Shown: positions 1-6,425 of the stretch, piece by piece
How positions within the stretch are numbered: position 1 is the stretch's first letter
Layout of the letters: every line of letters begins with the position of its first letter
Source: Hyphomonadaceae bacterium
GTDB lineage: Bacteria; Pseudomonadota; Alphaproteobacteria; Caulobacterales; Hyphomonadaceae
NCBI GenBank assembly: GCA_030696545.1
Contig: JAUYSA010000309.1
Coordinates: forward strand, 1-7,982
Direction: 5' to 3'
DNA length: 7,982 nucleotides
Position numbers and translations under genes: made by a program
Notes under the pieces: model-generated
Database searches by the model: none
Told to the model about the DNA's origin: nothing
The model's input: the letters and a program-made list of their open reading frames with translations, nothing else

Positions 1-1250
1 ATATGGAGCTCGTGCCACGTTATGCGGGCGAGCCACAGGCGCAGGCAGGCGTCGTCATCAGCCCCGGTGTCGTGCAGAACCTGGGTGTCCGTTTCTCCAC
101 TGTCGAGCGGACATTGGCGACAGCCATGGTCCGGGCTTCCGGCACGCTAACCTATAATGATCGCTCCCTTGCGACGGTGCAGGCCAAGCAGGAGGGTTTC
201 GTCGATCGCGGCCATGGCCGCGCCGTCGGCGATGTCGTGCGCGTGGGCGATCCCTTGGTCGACATCCGGGTTCCAGCCTGGAGCGGGGCCCTGGCCGAGT
301 ATCTCGCGCTACGTGCGGGAGCCGACGCGCCGCTTGCGGCCGCAGCGCGCCGCCGGCTCGATGCGCTGGGTATTCCCCAGGAGGCAATTGCAGCGGCCGA
401 ACGGCGCAATGTCGCGGCCACCAGCTTCACGGTGCGCTCGCCTGCTTCGGGCGCCCTGGTTACACTCGATGCACGCCCCGGCGCAGCGCTTGGAGCGGGT
501 GCGCCGATCGCCACGATCAGTGGGCTGTCGCCGGTCTGGCTGGTGGCGTCGGTGCCGCAAGGCGCCATCGGTGGTTTGAAGCCCGGCGCCACCGCGCGTG
601 TGAGCTTTCCAGCTTTTGCAGGCGAGAACTTCGCCGGCCGCATCGACGCAATTCTCCCGGCTGCCAATCTCGCAAATCGCACCGTCGACGTGCGGGTCGC
701 GCTCGACAATCGTGACGGCCGGCTCCGGCCCGGCATGACAGGCGATGTGGCCTTGTCTGCCGCCGCAGCAAAAGATGCGATCACTGTGCCCGCCGAAGCC
801 GTGATCCGCACAGGTCGAAGGGCGCTTGTCATCGTTGCGGGCGACAATGGAGGATTTGAGCCGGTTGAAGTGACGCTCGGTGCGGCCTTTGGCGATCGCC
901 TTGAGATCACGTCAGGCGTCGCCGAAGGCCAGCGCGTCGTAGCGTCCGGACAATTCCTGATCGACTCCGAGGCCAACCTGACGGGCGTGCTTGAACGCCT
1001 GCGCGGGACATCGTCGGATGCGCCAGAGACTTATACAGCGACAGGTCAGGTAACGGCCATCGACGCCAGCGGCGTCACGCTCGCGCACGCGCCGGTGCCG
1101 CAGCTCAGCTGGCCGGAGATGACCATGGCGTTTGGCTGGGGCGCGGTCGAACGCTCCATTGCCGTAGGCGATGCAGTGGAATTCTCGTTTCGCAAGGTCG
1201 GCGCCGGCTATGAGTTGACGGCCCTTCGCAAGATCGGCGCTGCGCGATGA
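1..1250 (+). CDS. cusB: CusB-type efflux RND periplasmic adaptor subunit with fused C-terminal CusF domain (5' partial)
   Basis: Periplasmic membrane-fusion protein that links a CusA-type pump to its outer-membrane channel and delivers Cu(I)/Ag(I). The window opens inside the gene. The first visible residues, MELVPRY, match the end of the heavy-metal-binding segment (CPxCGMxLVP type) near the N-terminus of many CusB homologues, so the ATG at 3 is probably internal. Next come a barrel-sandwich half (GFVDRGHGRAVGDVV, about residues 66-80), an alpha-helical hairpin (about 95-135), the second sandwich half (SPASGALV, SGLSPVWLVASVP) and the beta-barrel and membrane-proximal domains to about residue 335. 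Residues about 343-412 form a CusF-like domain. Its copper-site pattern H362, W370, M373, M375 has the same spacing (8, 3, 2) as E. coli CusF H36/W44/M47/M49. The stop overlaps the pump gene by ATGA. Family assignment is firm; the copper/silver preference comes from the CusF ligands and the pump. Confidence 0.93.
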   Translation, partial: MELVPRYAGEPQAQAGVVISPGVVQNLGVRFSTVERTLATAMVRASGTLTYNDRSLATVQAKQEGFVDRGHGRAVGDVVRVGDPLVDIRVPAWSGALAEYLALRAGADAPLAAAARRRLDALGIPQEAIAAAERRNVAATSFTVRSPASGALVTLDARPGAALGAGAPIATISGLSPVWLVASVPQGAIGGLKPGATARVSFPAFAGENFAGRIDAILPAANLANRTVDVRVALDNRDGRLRPGMTGDVALSAAAAKDAITVPAEAVIRTGRRALVIVAGDNGGFEPVEVTLGAAFGDRLEITSGVAEGQRVVASGQFLIDSEANLTGVLERLRGTSSDAPETYTATGQVTAIDASGVTLAHAPVPQLSWPEMTMAFGWGAVERSIAVGDAVEFSFRKVGAGYELTALRKIGAAR

Positions 1251-4200
1251 TTGCTGCCATCATCCGCTGGTCAGTCGCCAACCGCTTCCTCGTCGTGATC
1301 GCAGCGCTTGCGCTTGCGGGCGCAGGCGCGTTGGCGATCAGGTCAGCACCCGTCGACGCCTTGCCGGATCTCTCGGACGTACAGGTTGTTGTGAGGACCA
1401 GCTATCCGGGGCAAGCGCCGCAGATTGTCGAGGACCAGGTGACCTATCCCATGAGTACGGCGATGCTGTCCGTGCCAGGCGCGCGCAGTGTCCGAGGCTA
1501 TTCCTTCTTTGGCGACAGCTTCGTCTATGTGATTTTCGAGGAAGGCGTCGATCTCTATTGGGCGCGCTCGCGCGTGCTCGAATACATAAGCCAGGCCCGT
1601 GAGCGCCTGCCTGAGGCGGCGCGCTCGAGCATTGGTCCTGATGCAACGGGGGTCGGCTGGATTTACCAGTATGCGCTGGTCGACCGCACAGGCGGTCACG
1701 ACCTCAGTCAGCTTCGCGCGTTGCAGGATTGGCTACTGGCGTTCGAACTGAAGTCCGTGCCGGGCGTCGCTGAAGTCGCCCCCATCGGCGGCATGGTCCG
1801 GCAATACCAGATCGTCCTCGATCCGCAGAAGATGGCCGGCTATGGCGTCTCGCAACGGATGGTGGCTGACGCCGTGGCGAGGGCCAACCAGGAAGCGGGC
1901 GGAGCGTCCATAGAGATCGCTGAGGCCGAGCACGTCGTGCGCGCAAGCGGCTATCTGCGGACCCTGGAGGATTTTCAGAGCATCCCCATCAAGGCGGCGG
2001 GTGTTAGCACTGCAGTAACGCTCGGCGACGTGGCCTGGGTCGAAGTCGGTCCACAGATGCGGCGCGGAATTGCCGAACTCGATGGCGAAGGTGAAGTTGC
2101 GGGCGGCGTCATTGTCATGCGTTCCGGCGCCAATCCACGCGAGGTCATCGCAGGCGTTGAGGCCAGGCTGGAAAGCCTGAAAGAGCGGCTTCCGGCGGGC
2201 GTCGAGGTTGTCACGACCTATGATCGCTCAGGCCTGATCGATCGGGCGGTCGAGAACCTCTCCCACAAACTGATCGAAGAATTCATCGTCGTCGCGCTGG
2301 TCTGCGCACTGTTCCTTTTCCACCTCCGGTCGGCGCTCGTGGCCATCGTGACCTTGCCGCTCGGCATCGCGGCAGCCTTTCTGGTCATGCGCGCGCAGGG
2401 GGTCGAGGCCAACATCATGTCGCTCGGCGGCATCGCGATCGCCATTGGCGCAATGGTCGATGCGGCAATCGTCATGGTCGAGAACGCGCACAAGCGACTG
2501 GAGCAGTGGCGCGCAGACCATGGCGGGCATATGCCGACAGGCGCCGATCATTGGCGGGTCATCACGGACGCCTCGCTTGAGGTCGGGCCAGCGCTGTTCT
2601 TCAGCCTGATGATCATCACGCTCTCATTCCTGCCCGTGTTCACGCTGGAAGCGCAGGAGGGTAGGCTGTTCGCGCCGCTCGCCTTCACCAAGACCTACGC
2701 CATGGCGGCGGCAGCCGGCCTCGCCGTCACCTTGACGCCTGTCCTGATGGGTTACTGGATCCGGGGACGCATTCCGGATGAGCGCGCAAATCCGGTGAAC
2801 CGGGCTCTGGCCGCGGTCTACCGGCCGGCGCTGGACCTCGCCCTCAAGCGGCCAGGCCTGATCATTGCCGCTGCAGTGCTGGCACTGGCGACCGCAGCAT
2901 GGCCGCTCGCGCGCTCTGGCGCGGAGTTCATGCCGGCCATGGACGAGGGCGATCTGCTCTATATGCCAACGGCGCTGCCGGGCCTGTCCGCTGCCAAGGC
3001 CTCTGAACTCCTCCAGCAGACCGACCGCCTCATCAAGACGGTGCCCGAGGTCGAACGGGTCTTTGGCAAGGCGGGACGCGCGGAGACGGCGACGGACCCC
3101 GCGCCGCTCGAAATGTTCGAGACGACGGTCCAGCTGAAGCCGCTTTCCGAATGGCGTCCCGGCATGACTACAGACGGCATCATCGCGGAACTCGATGCGC
3201 GTGTGCGCGTGCCTGGTTTGACCAATGTCTGGGTGCCGCCAATCCGGAACCGCATCGACATGCAGGCGACCGGCGTCAAAAGCCCTATTGGCGTGAAGCT
3301 GTCTGGCGCAGAGCTCGGCGCGCTCGACCAGGCCGCGCGCGTGGTGGAGCAGCTCGCCAAGGCCGTGCCGGGTGTTTCCTCGGCCGCAGCCGAGCGCCTC
3401 GGCAGCGGCCGCTTCCTGGACGTCGAAATCGATCGTGTGGCGGCGAGCCGCCTAGGGCTCAATATCGCTGACGTGCAGGAGATCGTCTCCGGTGCGATTG
3501 GCGGCGAGGTGATCGGTCAGTTCGTCGAGGGCAGGGCGCGCTATCCGATCAGCCTGCGCTATCCGCGTGAGTTGCGCGACACGCCTGAACGGCTCGCCCA
3601 GTTGCCGATCGTCACCGACACCGGGCTGTTCCTGACGCTAAGCGATGTCGCCCGCATCCGCGTCGCCGACGGACCTTCGATGATCCGGAGCGAGAATGGC
3701 CGCCTGGCAGCCTTCGTCTATGTCGACGTGCGCGGCCGTGACATCGCCTCGGTAGTTGGCGATCTGAAAGCTGCTATCGCGCAGGCTCAACTGCCAGCTG
3801 GGGTCACGGCCAGCTATTCCGGCCAGTTCGAATACCTTGCCCGCGCAAGCGAGCGCCTTGCCGTGATCGGCCCGGTGACGCTGGTCATCGTGTTCCTACT
3901 GCTCTACCTGGCCTTCCGACGTTTCGACGAGGCATTGATCGTCATGGCTAGCATCCCGTTTGCACTCACAGGCGGCATCTGGCTTGTCTACCTGCTTGGC
4001 TATGATCTGTCGGTCGCTGTCGGTGTGGGGTTCATCGCTTTGGCAGGCCTGGCAGCCGAGTTTGGCGTGGTCATGCTCCTTTATCTGCGCAATGCCCTGG
4101 ACGACCGCGCGCGACGGGGGGAGCCGCTTGATGACGTGACTGTCGTCGCCGCGATCCGTGAAGGGGCATTGCTTCGCCTCCGTCCGAAAACCATGACGGT

Positions 4201-4414
4201 CGCTGTGGTGCTTGCCGGTCTCCTGCCGATCCTGTGGACGGGCGGCGCTGGTGGGGAAGTCATGCGCCGGATTGCTGCGCCGCTGGTTGGCGGCATGATC
4301 ACCGCACCGCTGCTGTCTCTCTTTGTTATTCCCGCGGCTTACCTCATGATCCGGCGCCGCGGCCGCACCCACACGGCGTCGGCAACAACGCGGATCGCAC
4401 CCTTTGGAGATTAA
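1247..4414 (+). CDS. cusA: CusA-type copper/silver efflux RND transporter, inner-membrane pump
   Basis: Proton-driven trimeric RND pump of the heavy-metal efflux (HME-RND) family, expelling Cu(I)/Ag(I) through a CusB/CusC-type complex. It is 1055 residues (E. coli CusA is 1047) with the usual layout: TM1 at about 13-32, a large periplasmic loop, TM2-6, a second periplasmic loop and TM8-12. The three-methionine metal site is intact and falls on the E. coli numbers: M573 (DLLYMPT), M623 (PLEMFETT) and M672 (NRIDMQATG). Proton-relay residues D405 (GAMVDAAIVM), E938 (AAEFGVV) and K981 (RPKTMTV) match E. coli D405, E939 and K984. Relay methionines M271, M391, M403, M410, M486, M501 and M1006 are present, but the partner of M271, E. 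coli M755, is valine here. The ATG overlaps the adaptor stop by four bases with no clear Shine-Dalgarno, which suggests translational coupling. E. coli residue numbers are recalled, not looked up. Confidence 0.96.
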   Translation: MIAAIIRWSVANRFLVVIAALALAGAGALAIRSAPVDALPDLSDVQVVVRTSYPGQAPQIVEDQVTYPMSTAMLSVPGARSVRGYSFFGDSFVYVIFEEGVDLYWARSRVLEYISQARERLPEAARSSIGPDATGVGWIYQYALVDRTGGHDLSQLRALQDWLLAFELKSVPGVAEVAPIGGMVRQYQIVLDPQKMAGYGVSQRMVADAVARANQEAGGASIEIAEAEHVVRASGYLRTLEDFQSIPIKAAGVSTAVTLGDVAWVEVGPQMRRGIAELDGEGEVAGGVIVMRSGANPREVIAGVEARLESLKERLPAGVEVVTTYDRSGLIDRAVENLSHKLIEEFIVVALVCALFLFHLRSALVAIVTLPLGIAAAFLVMRAQGVEANIMSLGGIAIAIGAMVDAAIVMVENAHKRLEQWRADHGGHMPTGADHWRVITDASLEVGPALFFSLMIITLSFLPVFTLEAQEGRLFAPLAFTKTYAMAAAAGLAVTLTPVLMGYWIRGRIPDERANPVNRALAAVYRPALDLALKRPGLIIAAAVLALATAAWPLARSGAEFMPAMDEGDLLYMPTALPGLSAAKASELLQQTDRLIKTVPEVERVFGKAGRAETATDPAPLEMFETTVQLKPLSEWRPGMTTDGIIAELDARVRVPGLTNVWVPPIRNRIDMQATGVKSPIGVKLSGAELGALDQAARVVEQLAKAVPGVSSAAAERLGSGRFLDVEIDRVAASRLGLNIADVQEIVSGAIGGEVIGQFVEGRARYPISLRYPRELRDTPERLAQLPIVTDTGLFLTLSDVARIRVADGPSMIRSENGRLAAFVYVDVRGRDIASVVGDLKAAIAQAQLPAGVTASYSGQFEYLARASERLAVIGPVTLVIVFLLLYLAFRRFDEALIVMASIPFALTGGIWLVYLLGYDLSVAVGVGFIALAGLAAEFGVVMLLYLRNALDDRARRGEPLDDVTVVAAIREGALLRLRPKTMTVAVVLAGLLPILWTGGAGGEVMRRIAAPLVGGMITAPLLSLFVIPAAYLMIRRRGRTHTASATTRIAPFGD
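4406..4409 (+). promoter_or_regulatory. Ribosome binding site for the CusF-like lipoprotein
   Basis: GGAG lies six bases before the ATG at 4416, inside the last codons of the pump gene. It favours this ATG over the in-frame TTG at 4404, which has no ribosome binding site of its own and overlaps the GGAG. Confidence 0.7.
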
Positions 4415-4415
4415 G

Positions 4416-4799
4416 ATGCAGAAGACCACTTTGATGATGACATTGAGCGTACTGGCGATGGCGGCGTGTTCACCCCAGGCGCCGGACCTCGCAGCTTCGG
4501 CGCCTGTCGCTGAAACGCCGTCCGCGCCTGCAATGGCTGACATGCCCATGGCAGCCGAGGCGCCAGCTGCGGCCGGTCCCATCACCAGCATGGGCAAGAT
4601 CGTTGCGATCAATGCCGAAGCAGGCGCGGTGACGCTGGAACATCAGGCCATACCCGAAGTGAAATGGGATGCCATGAGCATGGGCTTCACCACGACCGAT
4701 CCAGCCATCCTGAAGGACCTCAAGGTCGGCGACATGGTCGTGTTCGATCTCATGAGCGCCGCTGAGCCCACGAAGATCAGCCGGATTGTGAAGCAGTAG
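4416..4799 (+). CDS. cusF: CusF-like periplasmic copper-binding lipoprotein
   Basis: Small periplasmic Cu(I)/Ag(I) metallochaperone that passes metal to the adaptor of the Cus pump. It is 127 residues. An N-terminal hydrophobic signal (about 1-17) ends in AMAAC with C18. Met at position -3 is not the commonest lipobox residue, so lipid attachment is likely but not certain. A Pro/Ala/Met-rich flexible linker (about 19-55) follows, then a CusF domain (about 56-127). The ligand set H76, W84, M87, M89 reproduces the CusF spacing of 8, 3 and 2 residues (motif KWDAMSMGF). The ATG starts one base after the pump stop, so co-translation is expected. Canonical E. coli CusF is a soluble secreted protein, so a membrane-tethered form is a variant. 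It is the second CusF-type site encoded in this operon; the first is fused to the adaptor. Confidence 0.88.
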   Translation: MQKTTLMMTLSVLAMAACSPQAPDLAASAPVAETPSAPAMADMPMAAEAPAAAGPITSMGKIVAINAEAGAVTLEHQAIPEVKWDAMSMGFTTTDPAILKDLKVGDMVVFDLMSAAEPTKISRIVKQ

Positions 4800-4807
4800 G
4801 CGAGTTC

Positions 4808-4815
4808 AGGAAGAG
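4808..4815 (+). promoter_or_regulatory. Ribosome binding site for the CopG/DUF411 gene
   Basis: The purine-rich AGGAAGAG ends five bases before the ATG at 4821. It fixes that start and makes the 21-base gap after the preceding stop codon an ordinary intra-operon spacer. Confidence 0.65.
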
Positions 4816-4820
4816 ACCAA

Positions 4821-5321
4821 ATGGCCGAAAACGCACAACTCGGACGGCGGACGGTGCTACGGTGGCTGTCCGCCTCAACCGTGCTCGGCGCCACTGCGGG
4901 TGTTGCCGCGTGCCAGCAAGCGCCGCGGATCTATGACATGCAGGTCAGCCGGGATACTGGCTGTCCCTGCTGCCATGTCTGGACAGAGATCGTACAGACG
5001 ACGGGCCGCTTTCGCGTGACGATGATTGATGCACCGGATCTCCCGGCTTTCAAACGCAGACTGGGCGTTCCAGCTGGCTTAGGTTCCTGCCATACGGCGG
5101 TAGTCGGGGCTTATGTTATCGAAGGCCACGTGCCTGCTGACGATATTCTGCGCTTGCTTGAACAACGGCCTGCTGAAGTCCGCGGGATTGCGGTTCCAGG
5201 CATGCCGAGAGGCTCGCCAGGCATGGAGCAGCCCGATGGAGCGGTGGATGCGTACACTGTCATCGCGTTCGACATGGAGGGACGGTTGAGGGACTTCAGT
5301 CATCATGCGGGCAACACTTGA
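4821..5321 (+). CDS. copG: CopG-like DUF411 periplasmic copper-binding protein with Tat lipoprotein signal
   Basis: DUF411 proteins (CopG) are cysteine-rich periplasmic copper-binding proteins with a thioredoxin-like fold, found in copper-resistance operons and proposed to handle copper redox state. This one has 166 residues. The N-terminus carries a twin-arginine motif (GRRTVLRWL, R9-R10), a hydrophobic stretch and a lipobox VAAC with C31, consistent with folded export through Tat and lipid anchoring. The mature domain starts near YDMQVSRDTGCPCCHVW, with the characteristic CxCC site C48/C50/C51 followed by H52. Further conserved elements are GSCHTAVV (C90, H91), EGHVP (H103) and a Met/Pro/Gly loop (PGMPRGSPGM). 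It sits 21 bases after the CusF-like gene and is the last gene of the efflux operon. Family membership is clear; the exact biochemical role is less settled. Confidence 0.9.
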   Translation: MAENAQLGRRTVLRWLSASTVLGATAGVAACQQAPRIYDMQVSRDTGCPCCHVWTEIVQTTGRFRVTMIDAPDLPAFKRRLGVPAGLGSCHTAVVGAYVIEGHVPADDILRLLEQRPAEVRGIAVPGMPRGSPGMEQPDGAVDAYTVIAFDMEGRLRDFSHHAGNT

Positions 5322-5468
5322 CGACCACACTTGCACCGGGCGGTGGCGGGAGCGTTGACAGGCGACTTCAGGGCAGGGCGAACAGCGGAGCCGACAAGCC
5401 TTGTCCATCGCGCAGGGAGAGGTTCAAAAAGCGTTTGAGGACCTGCGGCAAGCCCTGGGCGCAGTCGA
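5322..5468. other. Intergenic region between convergent genes, no clear terminator
   Basis: This 147-base gap separates two convergent units, so transcription from both sides should end here. Only weak fold-back sequences are visible: GACAA-GCC-TTGTC at 5393-5405, a bulged stem at 5421-5443 (GGT-TCAAA paired with TTTGA-GG-ACC), and CTGCG/CGCAG arms at 5443-5464. None is followed by a convincing T-run on either strand, so a canonical intrinsic terminator is not supported. Open frames here are short continuations of shadow frames with no ribosome binding site. Confidence 0.35.
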
Positions 5469-5939
5469 TCAGTCGGATCCACTGTCATCTGCCGAACGCA
5501 GGAGCTCGGCGCGCACGATTTCGTCGAACTTGGTTTGTTGGGCCGGAGCAAGGACGGCCCGCATCTCGAACACGTGCAGGATTGTCTCTTCCTGGAGCTT
5601 GCCCATGGCAGTGTGGAAAGCGCCGATGCCGCTTCGGACGCGATCACTGTATGTCTTGTCATCCATGACCGCTGCTGCGATCTCGCGCGTCGCCGAACGC
5701 ATCTCGGCTTCAAGCACAAGCTTGCGGTCAGCGTAGGTCGCCTCGATCTTGCTAAGCTGGCGATCCTGATCCGTACTCAGATTGAGTTCACGATGCACGA
5801 TCGCGTCGAGCGAGTTGTACGCCGGCTGAGTTGACGTCCCGAAAAGAGCGAATCCGGCATAAACGCCGGCCGCCCCGGCCAGGAGTGCAACAATGGCGGT
5901 AGCAAGCGCCGTGCGCCAGATCATAGACAAGGCCATCAT
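5469..5939 (-). CDS. CnrX-like periplasmic heavy-metal sensor
   Basis: This is the membrane-anchored periplasmic sensor of a CnrYXH-type system. In the family model it binds metal and signals to a CnrY-type anti-sigma factor. It is 156 residues (CnrX is about 148). An N-terminal signal-anchor helix (about 8-33) precedes a helical periplasmic hairpin domain of the CnrX/heavy-metal-resistance type (about 45-147), with hallmark stretches HRELNLSTDQD, MGKLQEETILHVFEMRAVL and PAQQTKFD. Against the recalled CnrX ligands H42, H46, E63, H119 and M123, a constant +3 offset gives D45, H49, E66, H122 and M126. Four of five ligands are kept and the first His is Asp. The ATG at 5939 overlaps the TGA of the upstream small gene (ATGA). 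The Shine-Dalgarno is weak, so translation is probably coupled. A second ATG follows immediately at 5936. The metal sensed is not deducible; copper is suggested only by the neighbours. Confidence 0.85.
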   Translation of the reverse strand: MMALSMIWRTALATAIVALLAGAAGVYAGFALFGTSTQPAYNSLDAIVHRELNLSTDQDRQLSKIEATYADRKLVLEAEMRSATREIAAAVMDDKTYSDRVRSGIGAFHTAMGKLQEETILHVFEMRAVLAPAQQTKFDEIVRAELLRSADDSGSD

Positions 5940-6205
5940 CCGCCAAGGAGAGAGGAGGGCGCGTTATCCGGATGAATCGCAAAGACGGACAAGGCAGTGC
6001 GCTGGACATTGGCCGCGGCTGCCGCTGCACCGACGCCGGATGCGGTCAGGGCCGTCAAGACACAAAGCACGACCGCGAGTCTAGTGGGCATCTGCCGAAC
6101 GGCGCGAGCATCAACATCTGCCCAGACAGCCTCTTCGAGGCCGCTCAAGTGCGGCTGCCGCCCGAGATCGCCGAGAGCCCCAAGGCGATGGTCGAGATCT
6201 TTCAC
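5936..6205 (-). CDS. Candidate CnrY-type anti-sigma factor, single-pass membrane protein with GTG start
   Basis: Predicted 89-residue protein. The cytoplasmic part (1-38) has amphipathic helix character (DLDHRLGALGDLG, LEEAVWADVDARAVRQ). One membrane helix spans about 43-65 (RLAVVLCVLTALT, then an Ala run), and a 24-residue periplasmic tail ends in APSSLLGG. This matches CnrY, about 95 residues, with a sigma-binding cytosolic segment, one TM helix and a short tail ending in SPFGLLIG as recalled. CnrY holds the sigma factor at the membrane until the sensor reports metal. Start choice: GTG at 6205 is preceded seven bases upstream by GGGGAGA. The ATG at 6091 would give a 51-residue secreted-looking peptide and has no ribosome binding site. 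The stop overlaps the sensor start by ATGA. Assignment rests on topology, length, position and tail rather than strong identity, since this family diverges quickly. Confidence 0.72.
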   Translation of the reverse strand: MKDLDHRLGALGDLGRQPHLSGLEEAVWADVDARAVRQMPTRLAVVLCVLTALTASGVGAAAAAANVQRTALSVFAIHPDNAPSSLLGG

Positions 6206-6425
6206 GAGACATTCTCCCCGAGCTCCGATGGCCGCCAACTTTCGCCAGCTATACGCACCAACAGCCTTTGTCCTTGGAGCGTACTGCACATTGCCGTCCA
6301 CGTCAGCAAAGGTCCGTACGGTAGGAGATAGACTTTCCACCTCGCAGGGGCGTTCTTGATCCCAGTCAAGTTGAGCGACCCAGGCCCTGGCTAGCCTCTC
6401 GGTAGAACCGTTGGATTGGGCAGCC
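6206..6425. promoter_or_regulatory. Divergent intergenic region between the anti-sigma/sensor unit and the ECF sigma gene
   Basis: About 220 bases that should hold promoters for both directions. A cluster of TTGA/TCAA half-sites lies at 6355-6374: CTTGA at 6355-6359, TCAAG at 6366-6370 and TTGA at 6371-6374. Short perfect inverted repeats occur at 6381-6391 (CCAGG-C-CCTGG) and about 6400-6410 (CGGT-AGA-ACCG). A TTGACT hexamer on the minus strand (6369-6364) resembles a sigma-70 -35 box but lacks a good -10 at the right distance. No confident promoter for either gene could be assigned. Confidence 0.4.
6213..6219 (-). promoter_or_regulatory. Strong ribosome binding site that sets the GTG start of the anti-sigma gene
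   Basis: GGGGAGA on the minus strand, seven bases before the GTG at 6205. It is the best Shine-Dalgarno on this strand for the frame and supports the 89-residue reading over both the 51-residue and the 211-residue ones. Confidence 0.65.

Noticed and set aside
152..976. A 274-residue minus-strand frame opposite the adaptor gene
   Set aside because: Ser/Ala/Arg-rich translation without domain signature, lying antisense to a clear CusB-type coding region; a typical high-GC shadow frame.
3896..4612. A 238-residue minus-strand frame opposite the pump 3' end and the CusF gene
   Set aside because: It covers two well-supported plus-strand genes and its translation has no recognisable family features.
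5421..5443. A bulged hairpin between the convergent units as an intrinsic terminator
   Set aside because: The stem needs a two-base bulge and is not followed by a T-run on either strand, so it is not called as a terminator.
5936..6091. A 51-residue secreted peptide starting at the ATG at 6091
   Set aside because: It looks like a signal peptide plus a short tail, but there is no ribosome binding site. The same hydrophobic stretch makes better sense as the TM helix of a CnrY-type protein starting at 6205.
5972..6359. Two overlapping plus-strand frames of about 120 residues opposite the anti-sigma gene
   Set aside because: Neither has a ribosome binding site or protein-like composition, and they are antisense to the better-supported minus-strand gene.
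6364..6369. A sigma-70 promoter for the anti-sigma/sensor unit based on minus-strand TTGACT
   Set aside because: At 16-18 bases downstream there is no reasonable -10 hexamer; kept only as part of the half-site cluster.
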